DNA of 64,000 nt from Anisodus tanguticus. Taxonomy: Eukaryota; Streptophyta; Magnoliopsida; Solanales; Solanaceae. The stretch is from the NCBI GenBank assembly GCA_034509755.1, contig CM067552.1, positions 19,836,753-19,900,752 of the forward strand. Direction: 5' to 3'. The notes beneath the pieces are model-generated. The model was not told the origin of the DNA. It was given only the letters and a program-made list of their open reading frames with translations, and made no database searches. Each line of letters opens with the position of its first letter. Within the stretch, counting starts at the first letter, position 1. A program made the translations under genes and the position numbers. Positions 20,630 through 33,889 of this stretch are shown here, piece by piece.

Positions 20630-20773
20630 TCAACGATTATCTAATATGCTAAGAGTCTCAAATATTCCATGTCCCAAACTTACATTATTTCTTCCCGTAT
20701 ATGAGTAAGGTAGGTTCTCATAACCTCGAATTCGTATTGCCCTTCTAGCGGCTGTCGCTTTCTTTGGAGGCAT
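20630..20773 (-). pseudogene. Short gag N-terminus-like frame (element C)
   Basis: 47 codons from ATG at 20773 to TGA at 20630-20632. It starts MPPKKATAARRAIRIRG, a basic Pro/Lys/Arg-rich beginning typical of Ty3/gypsy gag in this lineage. It is in the same position relative to primer site and leader as B's gag start. The frame ends without a capsid domain. Within it lies AAT|GTAAGTTTG (about 20680), which matches a plant 5' splice-donor consensus. Whether this is used is unknown. Most likely a truncated gag retained as part of the leader of a non-autonomous element. Too short for a firm family claim on its own. Confidence 0.55.
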
Positions 20774-20978
20774 AGCTGTAACACATTAATATGTCAGAGA
20801 GGGAATAACCTAATAGCATAGCTCTATCGCACGATCTTAGAGTAAGAAGAATAGAAACCAATCCTAAATGCCCTGCAGCCTCCTGCGTATAAGTATGGTG
20901 CACAACATACCCATACGCAAGACTCTACTAGACACGGTCTGTAGACATTCCGAGGACTAACTGCTTTGATACCACTTT
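20774..20978 (-). other. Leader with primer-binding site (element C)
   Basis: The - strand reads, from the LTR end (GGGTCGTGACA, boundary 20979/20978), AAAG then TGGTATCAAAGCAG (about 20974-20961): the initiator-Met-type primer site. The remainder up to the gag-like ATG aligns with the leader of element B. Confidence 0.88.
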
Positions 20979-23393
20979 TGTCACGACCCGACCCGATGGG
21001 CCGCGACTAACCGCCCTAATGACGTAATTATACTAACCTGTCACACATAATCTAACTAACCCTTAATGAGTTTGAAATCCGGCAGCATAACGTCGTAATA
21101 ACAACATATGCCAGGGTAGGCAAGCCGACAAGCCTGCCTTTACCCCCGAATGCACCTGTCTCCTGAGGAGTCACAATTAGCCAATATAAAATAACAAGCA
21201 AGCCGATAAGGCTGCCACCAGATAGTAACGTATAAACATGGGAACACCCCAGCACAGAATACAATAACATGACTGACCCAAACAGAGTCATAACCCTTAC
21301 ATACGTACAACCCACCACTGTCTACAGACCTCTATAAGAAGAAGAACGACATATGACGGGACAGGGCCCCGTCGTGCCCCTAAATACAAACAGAAGCTCT
21401 AAAGAGATTCGGTACCAACATGACAAAACTCTGGATCAAAGGAGCTTTCCAACCTGCTGATAGGAACCTAGGCCTGAGGTTCACCAAACTGAGAGCATGT
21501 ACCTGCGGACATGAAACGCAACCCCCCGAGGAAAGGGGGGTCAGTACGAAATGATGTACTGAGTGTGTAAAACATGAAGCTGTAAAATAAATCATAAGTA
21601 GCCAACAGAAACATGAGATCAGTATAAAAATCAGGATCCAAATCCAACTGTGCCATAAACCATAAAAGTCAGCTGTGCCTTATAAACGTGAGAGGCAAGT
21701 CAAGAAAAACATGTATGCCTGTCCATATACATATATATACCTGTAACGTAACTCGGCCCACTAATGCGGGACTCGGTGAATCATATCATAACCCGACCCA
21801 TCCTGGGACTCGGTAAAATCATATCTCATCTATGAATCCATCCTACGTAACCCGTCCCCCTAGTGAGGGTCTCGGTGAATAATGCAAGGTGGTGCACGAA
21901 TCATAACCCGGCCCAGGACTCGGTGAGGTGAAGTAGTAACACTTAGCACGAGTAGATATCATGAGTGCCATGCAAGTAAAAATCATCATTTGACTCTCCA
22001 TACAATCATTACAATAATGTCATAATAAACTCTTTGCTGAAGAATCATAAGCACTTCTCATAACAATCCTCTTTAGGAATTAAACTATATAAGAATTAAG
22101 TACGTCCGCCGTACTTTCATTAAAGCATGCCAAAAGAAAGAAGTAAGGGTTTCACATACCTCTTAGATGAATTAATCGACTCAATATTAGCGTACGCCTC
22201 GTTTTAGAACTTCAACCTTGTTGTCGAATTTATCTAAGATCCGCGGGTCCTTGTAAGCCCCTATGAATTCTTATCTACATCATACGGATGATTTAAATCG
22301 TAATCGACACAACATATTAAAAACAGATTCTTAGGGATATTCTAACGAACACCTTGACCGCGTAGAACCTATATTCCTTCTATATCGAAATCTATGTAAG
22401 TAGTGAAACATCCAACTCTCTTAATCCTCCTTCTTATACTACTAAAATCTCTGAAACAGTACCACAATTTCACATGCAAACCCAGTAACATATAAATTCG
22501 CATTTTCGATAATCGTCTTTAGAACTAATAGCAAGAAATGACTTCAGAAAATTGTACATACTATTAAGAACAAGGAAGGTTACCTCGTTAAACACATCGA
22601 CGAGAATCGTTGGGAAACCCCTTTTGCTCGACACAGCTTCCGACAACAAGAAACAGACCCCCAAATCGATTCGCGCTAGAATCCGGTTGTATTCAAGGTT
22701 TCTTGTAAAGCTCCTGAGTTTCTAAGCTTGCTAATGGTTCGGTTCTACTGGAATTTTAACACAGAATACCAAGAATTTTCCCTCGTTTTGGTTATATGGA
22801 AGCTCCCGAAAATCCCCAACTTCGACCGCAACTTCTCAGAAAACCCATCAACCGAGACTTACCTCCACCTGCTAGAAATGTGACCCTTTAATAACTCATG
22901 GGTTTTTGAAGAAGATGAAGGTTGAAGAAATGGAGTGAAGAAATGAAAGAAAAAAAAATGGAGAAGAGAAGGCATCGGACGGTCGATTTGGTTTGGGGCT
23001 TGGTCCCCCCAAATCGTTTATTAAACTCCAACTTACCAACTCCCACTATAAATTGTCCCCTTCCGAATTAATTAATCCCACAATTAATTAATTATACACA
23101 CAATTAAACTTCCAATCTCCAATTATTTAAATCCCGACGATTACTAAAATCCTCACATGTCAATATCATACTTCCCGTAATAAAAATAACAGTCTATACT
23201 CACTTCGGGGACACCCAATTTTTATTCAACTCCGTCGTCACTCTTACTAAATCCCAAAATTATTTCGGGATCACGCCCTTTATATACTAATCCTCTTATT
23301 AATATGCACAAGTACAACGAAATTTTTCCCGGGTCCGGGTCTACTTACCTACGCTACGAGTTCAACCGCTACCCGAAAATACGGGGCGTTACA
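20979..23393 (-). repeat. 5' LTR of element C (right copy, 2415 bp)
   Basis: On the + strand it runs from TGTCACGACCCGACCC to GGGCGTTACA. The fourfold GC-rich repeats seen in the other LTR recur at about 21746-21926. The 47-bp segment at 22101-22147 is present here only. The right edge abuts target duplication ATTTG and then satellite. Confidence 0.95.
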
Positions 23394-26300
23394 ATTTGGA
23401 CCTTTATTACTTTCTTCATTAGTTCACATATCCTCCTGAGAAGTTGGTATCGAATCGATGGTACGAGTAGACGTGAAACTATGAGGCGTAACATGTGTCA
23501 TGTGTATAGATGTCATATATGTCCTTGTAGGCATACGTTTTAATGTACATACTTCCATGGTGGCCTTGTTAGCTCTTCCTATGCTTATTAGGGTGGTATC
23601 GTAAGTTGTTTATCACTTTTGAATTCATTCAGTCTATCATGCGGCATTGACGACCCATTTGCTTGTTAAGAAATATGGTTAAGTCATGTATGTAGTGCTC
23701 GATGATTAATACCTGGGTGTCGGTCAGTGCCTCTCCGGGTTGGGGTGTGACACTAAGTCCAACTCTTCAGCTATTAGGAATTACTCAATATTCCTTTTTC
23801 TGTAATGTCGACATGGAATAGCTTCCAGTGTCAAGTTGTGTGATAGTTAGAATTAGTTCCTTCTAGCAGTTTCTCTGAATAATGTGACTGCTTCACTAAG
23901 TGATTTGTATATCTGGTGTCACACCCTAAACTGGAGTGGCGTGACCGGCACCCTATTTCTTTCTTGCTCGAGCATACCTATTTGTAACTTTGTCCATACA
24001 TAGCTCATACAATCTGTTTTAATGATAAAATGAAGTCAAGGTAGCCCTCATTGACTTAAAAAGAATTAGCACCGCCTCAACGACTAGCTTATACGATATG
24101 TTTTACAGTGGTTCTCCCCACTGTAAAATATTTTACGGGCCGTAAAAGGTCACAGTGAAACAACTCTACCTCCACCAACGTTTTGTAAAATTTTATGGTG
24201 GAGGTCTCAGAGTTTTGCTGATTGTAAAACACAATTATAGTCGTAAATCCCACCATAAAACATAGGGACTTTCCAAATTGTGATGAATTTATTTCTTTGA
24301 TTCGATTTAACTTTGTACAACTTATCCTTCTATAGACATGATTTGGACCGTTATTACTTTCTTCATAAGATCAAATATCCTCCTGAGAAGTTGGTATCCA
24401 ATCGATGGTACGAGTAGACGTGAAACTATGAGGCGTAACATATGTCATGTGTATAGATGTCATTTATGTCCTTGTAGGAATATGTTTTAATGTACATACT
24501 TCAATGGTGTCCTGTTAGCTCTTCCTATGCTTATATTCTTATTAGGGTGGTATCGTAAGTTGTTTATCACTTTTGAATTCTTTCAGTCCATCATGCGGCA
24601 TTGACTGCCCATTTGCTTGTTATGAAATATGGTTAAGTCATGTATGTAGTGCTCGATGATTAATACCTGGGTGTCGGTTAGTGCCTCTCCGGGTTGGGGT
24701 GGGACACTAATTCCAACTCTTCATCTATTAGGAATTACTCAATATTCCTTTTTCTCTAATGTCGACATGGAATATCTTCCAATGTCATGTAGTGTGATAG
24801 TTACAATTAGTTCCTTCGAGCAGTTCCTCTGAATAATGTGACAGCTTCACTAAGTGTTTTGTATATCTGGTGTCACACCCTAAACTGGAGTGGCGTGACC
24901 GGCACCCTATTTCCTACTTGCTCGAGCATACCTATTTGTAATTTTGTCCATACATAGCTCATACAATCTGTTTTAGTGATAAAATGAAGTCAAGGTAGCC
25001 CTCATTGACTTAAAAAGAATTAGCACCGCCTCAACGACTAGCTTATACGATAGGTTTTACAGTGGTTCTCCCCACTGTAAAATAATTTACGGGCCATAAA
25101 AGGTCTCAGTGAAACAACTCTACCTGCACCAACGTTTTGTTATGTTTTACGGTGGAGGTCTCCGAGTTTTGCCGATTGTAAAACACAATTATAGTCTTAA
25201 ATCCCACCATAAAACATAGGGATTTTCAAAATTGTGATGAATTTATTTCATTTGATTCGATTTACCTTTGTACAACTTATCCTTTTGTAGACTAGATTTG
25301 GACTTTTTTTACTTTCTTCATAAGATCATATATCTTCCTGAGAAGTTGGTATCCAATCGATGGTACGAGTAGACGTGAAACTATGAGGCGTAACATGTGT
25401 GATGTGTATAGATGTCATATATGTCCTTGTAGGCATATGTTTTAATGTACATACTTCAATGGTGGCCTTGTTAGCTCTTCCTATGCTTATATGCTTATTA
25501 GGGTGGTATCGTAAGTTGTTTATCACTTTTGAATTCTTTTAGTCTATCATGCGGCATTGATGGCCCATTTGTTTGATAAGAAATATGGTTAAGTCATGTA
25601 TGTAGTGCAAGATGATTATTACCTAGGTGTCGGTCAGTGCCTCTCCGGGTTGGGGTGTGACACTAAGTCCAACTCTTCATCAATTAAGAATTACTCAATA
25701 TTGCTTTTTCTCCAATGTCGACATGGAATAGCTTCCATTGTCATGTTGTGTGATAGTTAGATTTAGTTCCTTCGAGCAAATCCTCTGAATAATGTGACTG
25801 CATCACTAAGTGTTTTGTATATCTGGTGTCACACCATAAACTGGAGTGGCGTGACCGGCACCCTATTTCCTACTTGCTCGAGCATACCTATTTGTAATTT
25901 TGTCCATACATAGCTCATACAATCTGTTTTAATGAAAAAAATGAAGTCAAGGTAGCCCTCATTGACTTAAAAGGAATTAGCACTGCCTCAACGACTAGCT
26001 TATACAATAGCTTTTACAGTGTTTCTCCCCACTGTAAAATATTTTACGGGCCGTAAAAGGTCACAGTGAAACAACTCTAACTCCACCAAAGTTTTGATAA
26101 GTTTTAAGGTGGAGGTCTCAGAGTTTTGGCGATTGTAAAACACAATTATAGTCGTAAATCCCACAATAAAACATAGGGATTTTCCAAAATGTGATGAATT
26201 TATTTCATTTGATTCGATTTACCTTTGTACAACTAATCCTTCAATAGACAAGATTTGGACCGTTATTACTTTCTTCATAAGATCACATATCCTCCTAAGA

Positions 26301-29300
26301 AGTTGGTATCCAATCGATGGTACGAGTAGACGTGAAACTATGAGGCGTATCATGTGTCATGTGTATAGATTTCATATATGTCCTTGTAGGAATATGTTTT
26401 AATGTACATACTTCCATGGTGGCCTTGTTAGCTCTTCCTATGCTTATATGATTATTAGGGTGGTATCGTAAGTTGTTTATCACTTTTGAATTCTTTTAGT
26501 CTATCATGCAGCATTGACGGCCCATTTGTTTGTTAAGAAATATGGTTAAGTCATGTATGTAGTGCTCTATGATTATTACCTAGGTGTCGGTCAGTGCCTC
26601 TCCAGGTTGGGGTGTGACACTAAGTCCAACTCTTCATCTATTAGGAATTACTCAATATTCCTTTCTCTCTAATGTCGACATGGAATAGCTTCCAGTGTCA
26701 AGTTGTGTGATAGTTACAATTAGTTCCTTCGAGCAGTTCCTCTGAATAATGTGACGGCTTCACTAAGTGTTTTGTATACCTGGTGTCACACCCTAAACTG
26801 GAGTGGCGTGACCGGTACCCTATTTCCTACTTGCTCGAGCATACCTATTTGTAATTTTGTCCATACATAGCTCATACAATCTGTTTTAGTGATAAAATGA
26901 AGTCAAGGTAGCCCTCATTGACTTAAAAAGAATTAGCACCGCCTCATCGACTAGCTTATACGATAGGTTTTACAGTGGTTCTTCCCACTGTAAAATAATT
27001 TATGGGCCATAAAAGGTCACAGTGAAACAACTCTACCTGCACCAACGTTTTGTTATGTTTTACGGTGGAGGTCTCAGAGTTTTGCCGATTGTAAAACACA
27101 ATTATAGTCTTAAATCCCACCATAAAACATAGGGATTTTCAAAATTGTGATGAATTTATTTCATTTGATTCGATTACCCTTTGTACAACTTATCCTTCTA
27201 TAGACAAGATTTGGACCGTTATTACTTTCTTCATAAGTTCACATATCCTCCTGAGAAGTTGGTATCCAATCGATGGTACGAGTAGACGTGAAACTATGAG
27301 GCGTAACATGTGTCATGTGTATAGATGTCATATATGTCCTTGTAGGCATATGTTTTAATGTACATACTTCAATGGTGGCCTTGTTAGCTCTTCCTATGCT
27401 TATATGCTTATTAGGGTGGTATCGTAAGTTGTTTATCACTTTTGAATTCTTTTAGTCTATCATGCGGCATTGATGGCCCATTTTTTGATAAGAAATATGG
27501 TTAAGTCATGTATGTAGTGCAAGATGATTATTACCTAGGTGTCGGTCAGTGCCTCTCCGGGTTGGGGTGTGACACTAAGTCCAACTCTTCATAAATTAAG
27601 AATTACTCAATATTGCTTTTTCTCCAATGTCGACATGGAATAGCTTCCATTGTCATGTTGTGTGATAGTTAGATTTAGTTCCGTCGAGCAGATCCTCTGA
27701 ATAATGTGACTGCATCACTAAGTGTTTTGTATATCTGGTGTCACACCATAAACTGGAGTGGCGTGACCGGCACCCTATTTCGTACTTGCTCGAGCATACC
27801 TATTTGTAATTTTGTCCATACATAGCTCATACAATCTGTTTTAATGAAAAAATGAAGTCAAGGTATCCCTCATTGACTTAAAAAGTATTAGCACCGCCTC
27901 CTCGACTAGCTTATACGATAGGTTTTACAATGGTTCTCCCCACTGTAAAATAATTTACGGGCCATAAAAGGTCACAGTGAAACAACTCTACCTGCACCAA
28001 CGTTTTGTTATGTTTTACGGTGGAGCTCTCAGAGTTTTGCCGATTGTAAAACACAATTATAGTCTTAAATCCCACCATAAAACATAGGGATTTTCAAAAT
28101 TGTGATGAATTTATTTCATTTGATTCGATTTACCTTTGTACAACTTATCCTTTTGTAGACTAGATTTGGACCTTTTTTACTTTCTTCATAAGATCATATA
28201 TCCTCCTGAGAAGTTGGTATCCAATCGATGGTACGAGTAGACGTGAAACTATGGGGCGTAACATGTGTCATGTGTATAGATGTCATATATGTCCTTGTAG
28301 GCATATGTTTTAATGTACATACTTCAATGGTGGCCTTGTTCGCTCTTCCTATGCTTATATGCTTATTAGGGTGGTATCGTAAGTTGTTTATCACTTTTGA
28401 ATTCTTTTAGTCTATCATGCGGCATTGATGGCCCATTTGTTTGTTAAGAAATATGGTTAAGTCATGTATGTAGTGAAAGATGATTATTACCTAGGTGTCG
28501 GTCAGTGCCTCTCCGGGTTGGGGTGTGACACTAAGTCCAACTCTTCATCTATTAGGAATTACTCAATATTCCTTTCTCTCTAATGTCGACATGGAATAGC
28601 TTCCAGTGTCAAGTTGTGTGAGTGTTACAATTAGTTCCTTCGAACAGTTCCTCTGAATAATGTGACGGCTTCACTAAGTGTTTTGTATATCTGGTGTCAC
28701 ACCCTAAACTGGAGTGGCGTGACCGGCACCCTATTTCCTACTTGCTCGAGCATACCTATTTGTAATTTTGTCCATACATAGCTCATACAATCTATTTTAA
28801 TGATAAAATGAAGTCAAGGTAGCCCTCATTGACTTAAAAGGAATTAGCACTGCCTCAACGACTAGCTTATACAATAGCTTTTACAGTGTTTCTCCCCACT
28901 GTAAAATATTTTACGGGCCGTAAAAGGTCACAGTGAAACAACTCTAACTCCACCAAAGTTTTGTTAAGTTTTAAGGTGGAGGTCTCAGAGTGTTGCCGAT
29001 TGTAAAACACAATTATAGTCTTAAATCCCACCATAAAACATAGGGATTTTCAAAATTGTGATGAATTTATTTCATTTGATTCGATTTACCTTTGTACAAC
29101 TTATCCTTTTGTAGACTAGATTTGGACCTTTTTTACTTTCTTCATAAGATCATATATCCTCCTGAGAAGTTGGTATCCAATCGATGGTACGAGTAGACGT
29201 GAAACTATGAGGCGTAACATGTGTCATGTGTATAGATGTCATATATGTCCTTGTAGGCATATGTTTTAATGTACATACTTCAATGGTGGCCTTGTTAGCT

Positions 29301-30607
29301 CTTCCTATGCTTATATGCTTATTAGGGTGGTATCGTAAGTTGTTTATCACTTTTGAATTCTTTTAGTCTATCATGCGGCATTGACGGCCCATTTGTTTGT
29401 TAAGAAATATGGTTAAGTCATGTATGTAGTGCTCGATGATTATTACCTAGGTATCGGTCAGTTCCTCTCCGGGTTGGGGTGTGACACTAAGTCCAACTCT
29501 TCATCAATTAAGAATTACTCAATATTGCTTTTTCTCTAATGTCGACATGGAATAGCTTAGAGTGTCAAGTTGTGTGATAGTTACAATTAGTTCCTTCGAG
29601 CAGTTCCTGTGAATAATGTGACGGCTTCACTAAGTGTTTTGTATATCTGGTGTCACACCCTAAACTGGAGTGGCGTGACTGGTACCCTATTTCCTACTTG
29701 CTCGAGCATACCTATTTGTAATTGTGTCCATACATATAGCTCATACAATCTGTTTTTTGATAAAATGAAGTCAAGGTAGCCCTCATTGACTTAAAAGGAA
29801 TTAGCACTGCCTCAACGACTACCTTATACGATAGGTTTTACAGTGGTTCTACCCACTGTAAAATATTTTACGGGCCTTAAAAGGTCACAGTGAAACAACT
29901 CTACCTCCACCAACGTTTTGTTATGTTTTACGGTGGAGGTCTCAGAGTTTTGCCGATTGTAAAACACAATTATAGTCGTAAATCCCACCATAAAACATAG
30001 GGATTTTCAAAAATGTGATGAATTTATTTCGTTTGATTCAATTTACCTTTGTACAACTTATCCTTCTATAGACAAGATTTGGACCGTTATTACTTTCTTC
30101 ATAAGTTCACATATCCTCCTGAGAAGTTGGTATCCAATCGATGGTACGAGTAGACGTGAAACTATGAGGCGTAACATGTGTCATGTGTATAGATGTCATA
30201 TATGTCCTTGTAGGAATATGTTTTAATGTACATACTTCAATGGTGGCCTTGTTAGCTCTTCCTATGCTTATATGCTTATTACGGTGGTATCGTATGTTGT
30301 TTATCACTTTTGAATTCTTTCAGTCTATCATGCGGCATTGACGACCCATTTTCTTGTTATGAAATATGGTTAAGTCATGTATGTAGTGCTCGATGATTAA
30401 TACCTGGGTGTCGGTCAGTGCCTCTCCGGGTTGGGGTGTGACACTAAGTCCAACTCTTCATCTATTAGGAATTACTCAATATTCATTTTTCTCTAATGTC
30501 AACATGGAATAGCTTCCAGTGTCAAGTTGTGTGATAGTTACAATTAGTTCCTTCGAGCAGTTCCTCTGAATAATGTGACTGCTTCACTAAGTGTTTTGTA
30601 TATCTGG

Positions 30608-30930
30608 TGTCACACCCTAAACTGGAGTGGCGTGACTGGCACCCTATTTCCTACTTGCTCGAGCATACCTATTTGTAATTTTGTCCATACATAGCTCATA
30701 TAATCTATTTTAATGATAAAATGAAGTCAAGGTAGCCCTCATTGACTTAAAAGGAATTAGCACCGCCACAAAGACTTGCTTATACGATTAGTTTTACAGT
30801 GGTTCTCCCCACTGTAAAATATTTTACGGGTCGTAAAAGGTCACAGCGAAACAACTCTAACTCCAACAAAGTTTTGTTAAGTTTTAAGGTGGAGGTCTCA
30901 GAGTTTTGCCGATTGTAAAACACAATTATA
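30608..30930. repeat. Truncated satellite monomer (extra ~316 bp)
   Basis: A module starts normally at TGTCACACCC (30608) but breaks at about 30930 after CACAATTATA. It resumes at CACTAAACTTGAGT, close to the start of a new module. This explains the single 1272-bp anchor spacing (956 + 316). Confidence 0.9.
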
Positions 30931-33889
30931 CACTAAACTTGAGTCGCGTGACCGGCACCCTATTTCCTACTTGCTCGAGCATACCTATTTGTAATTTTGT
31001 CCATACATAGCTCATACAATCTGTTTTAATGATAAAATGAAGTCAAGGTAGCCCTCATTGACTTAGAAGGAATTAGCACCGCCTCAACGACTAGCTTATA
31101 CGATATGTTTTATAGTGGTTCTCCCCTCTGTAAAATATTTTACTGGCCGTAAAAGGTCACAGTGAAACAACTCTACCTCCACCAACGTTTTGTTAAGTTT
31201 TACGGTAGAGATCTCAGAGTTTTGCCGATTGTAAAACACAATTATAGTCTTAAATCCCACCATAAAACATAGGGATGTTCAAAATTGTGACGAATTTATT
31301 TCATTTGATTCGATTTACCTTTGTACAACTTATCCTTCTGTAGATAAGATTTGGACCTTTATTACTTTCTTCATAATATCACATATCCTCCTGAGAAGTT
31401 GGTATCCAATCGATGGTACGAGTAGACGTGAAACTATGAGGCGTAACATGTGTCATGTGTATAGATGTCATATATGTCCTTTTAGGCATATGTTTTAATG
31501 TACATACTTCCATGGTGGCCTTGTTAGCTCTTCCTATGCTTATATGATTATTAGGGTGGTATCGTAAGTTGTTTATCACTTCTGAATTCTTTTAGTCTAT
31601 CATGCGGCATTTACGGCCCATTTGTTTGTTAAGAAATATGCTTAAGTCATGTATGTAGTGCTCGATGATTAATACCTGGGTGTCAGTCAGTGCCTCTCCA
31701 GGTTGGGGTGTGACACTAAGTCCAACTCTTCAGCAATTAAGAATTACTCAATATTGCTTTTTCTCCAATGTCGACATGGAATAGCTTCCATTGTCATGTT
31801 GTGTGATAGTTAGATTTAGTTCCTTCGAGCAGTTCCTCAGAATAATGTGACTGCTTCACATAGTGTTTTGTATATCTGGTGTCACACCCTAAACTGGAGT
31901 TGCGTGACCGGCACCCTATTTCCTACTTGCTCGAGCATACCTATTTGTAATTTTCTCCATACATAGCTCATACAATCTGTTTTAATGATAATATGAAGTC
32001 AAGGTAGCCCTCATTTACTTAAAAGGAATTAGCACCGCCTCAACGACTAGCTTATACGATAGGTTTTATAGTGGTTCTCCCCTCTGTAAAATATTTTACG
32101 GGCCGTAAAAGGTCACAGTGAAACAACTCTACCTCCACCAACATTTTGTTATGTTTTACGGTGGTGGTCTCAGAGTTTTGCCGATTGTAAAACACAATTA
32201 TAGTCTTAAATCCCACCATAAAACATAGGGATGTTCAAAATTGTGACGAATTTATTTCATTTGATTCGATTTTCCTTTGTACAACTTATCCTTCTGTAGA
32301 TAAGATTTGGACCTTTATTACTTTCTTCATAATATCACATATCCTCCTGAGAAGTTGGTATCCAATCGATGGTACGAGTAGACGTGAAACTATGAGGCGT
32401 AACATGTGTCATGTGTATAGATGTCATATATGTCCTTGTAGGCATATGTTTTAATGTACATACTTCCATGGTGGCCTTGTTAGCTCTTCCTATGCTTATA
32501 TGATTATTAGGGTGGTATCGTAAGTTGTTTATCACTTTTGAATTCTTTTAGTCTATCATGCGGAATTCACGGCCCATTTGTTTGTTAAGAAATATGGTTA
32601 AGTCATGTATGTAGTGCTCGATGATTATTACCTAGGTGTCGGTCAGTGCCTCTCCGGGTTGGGGTGTGACACTAAGTCAAACTCTTCAGTAATTAAGAAT
32701 TACTCAATATTACTTTTTCTCCAATGTCGACATGGAATAGCTTCCATTGTCATGTTGTGTGATAGTTAGATTTTGTTCCTTCGAGCAGTTCCTCTGAATA
32801 ATGTGACTGCTTCACTAAGCGTTTGTATATCTGGTGCCACACCCTAAACTGGAGTGGCGTGACCGGCACCCTATTTCCTATTTGCTCGAGCATACCTATT
32901 TGTAATTTTGTCTATACATAGCTCATACAATCTGTTTTAATGATAAAATGAAGTCAAGGTAGCCCTCATTGACTTAAAAGAAATTAGCACCGCCTCAACC
33001 ACTAGCTTATACGATAGGTTTTATAGTGGTTCTCCCCACTGTAAAATATTTTACGGGCCGTAAAAGGTCAGAGTGAAACAACTCTACCTCCACCAACATT
33101 TTGTTAAGTTTTACGGTTGTGGTCTCAGAGTTTTGCCGATTGTAAAACACAATTATAGTCTTAAATCCCACCATAAAACATAGGGATTTTCAAAATTGTA
33201 ACGAATTTATTTCATTTGATTCTATTTTCCTTTGTACAACTTATCCTTCCGTATGTAAGATTTGGACCTTTATTACTTTCTTCATAAGATCACATATCCT
33301 CCTGAGAAGTTGGTATCCAATCGATGGTACGAGTAGACGTGAAACAATGAGGCGTAACATGTGTCATGTGTATAGATGTCATATATGTCCTAGTAGGCTT
33401 ATGTTTTAATGTACATACTTCCATGGTGGCCTTGTTAGCTCTTCCTATGCTTATATGATTATTAGGGTGGTATCGTAAGTTGTTTATCACTTTTGAATTC
33501 TTTTAGTCTATCATGCGGAATTCATGGCCCATTTGTTTGTTAAGAAATATGGTTAAGTCATGTATGTAGTGCTCGATGATTATTACCCAGGTGTCGGTCA
33601 GTGCCTCTCCGGGTTGGGGTGTGACCCTAAGTCCAACTCTTCATCAATTAAGAATTACTCAATATTGATTTTTCTCCAATGTCGACATGGAATAGCTTCC
33701 AGTGTCAAGTTGAGTGATAGTTAGAATTAGTTCCTTCGAGAAGTTCCTCTGAATAATGTGACTGCTTCACTAAGTATTTTGTATATCTGGTGTCACACCC
33801 TAAACTAGAGTGGCGTGACTGGCACCCTATTTCCTACTTGCTCGAGCATACCCGTTTGTAATTTTGTCCATACATAGCTCATATAATCT

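Larger units (their letters stand above)
13863..23393 (-). mobile_element. Non-autonomous Ty3/gypsy-type LTR retrotransposon C (9531 bp) inserted in satellite
   Basis: Two LTRs (13863-16247 and 20979-23393) flank a 4731-bp internal region. A perfect 5-bp target duplication ATTTG (13858-13862 and 23394-23398) bounds the insertion, and the satellite monomer reads straight across once the element is removed. A purine tract at the left LTR and a primer site at the right LTR set the orientation as - strand. No protease, RT, RNase H or integrase sequence was recognised inside, so it must have relied on enzymes from a relative. This layout fits a large retrotransposon derivative (LARD). The leader and purine tract match elements B and A. 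Confidence 0.93.
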
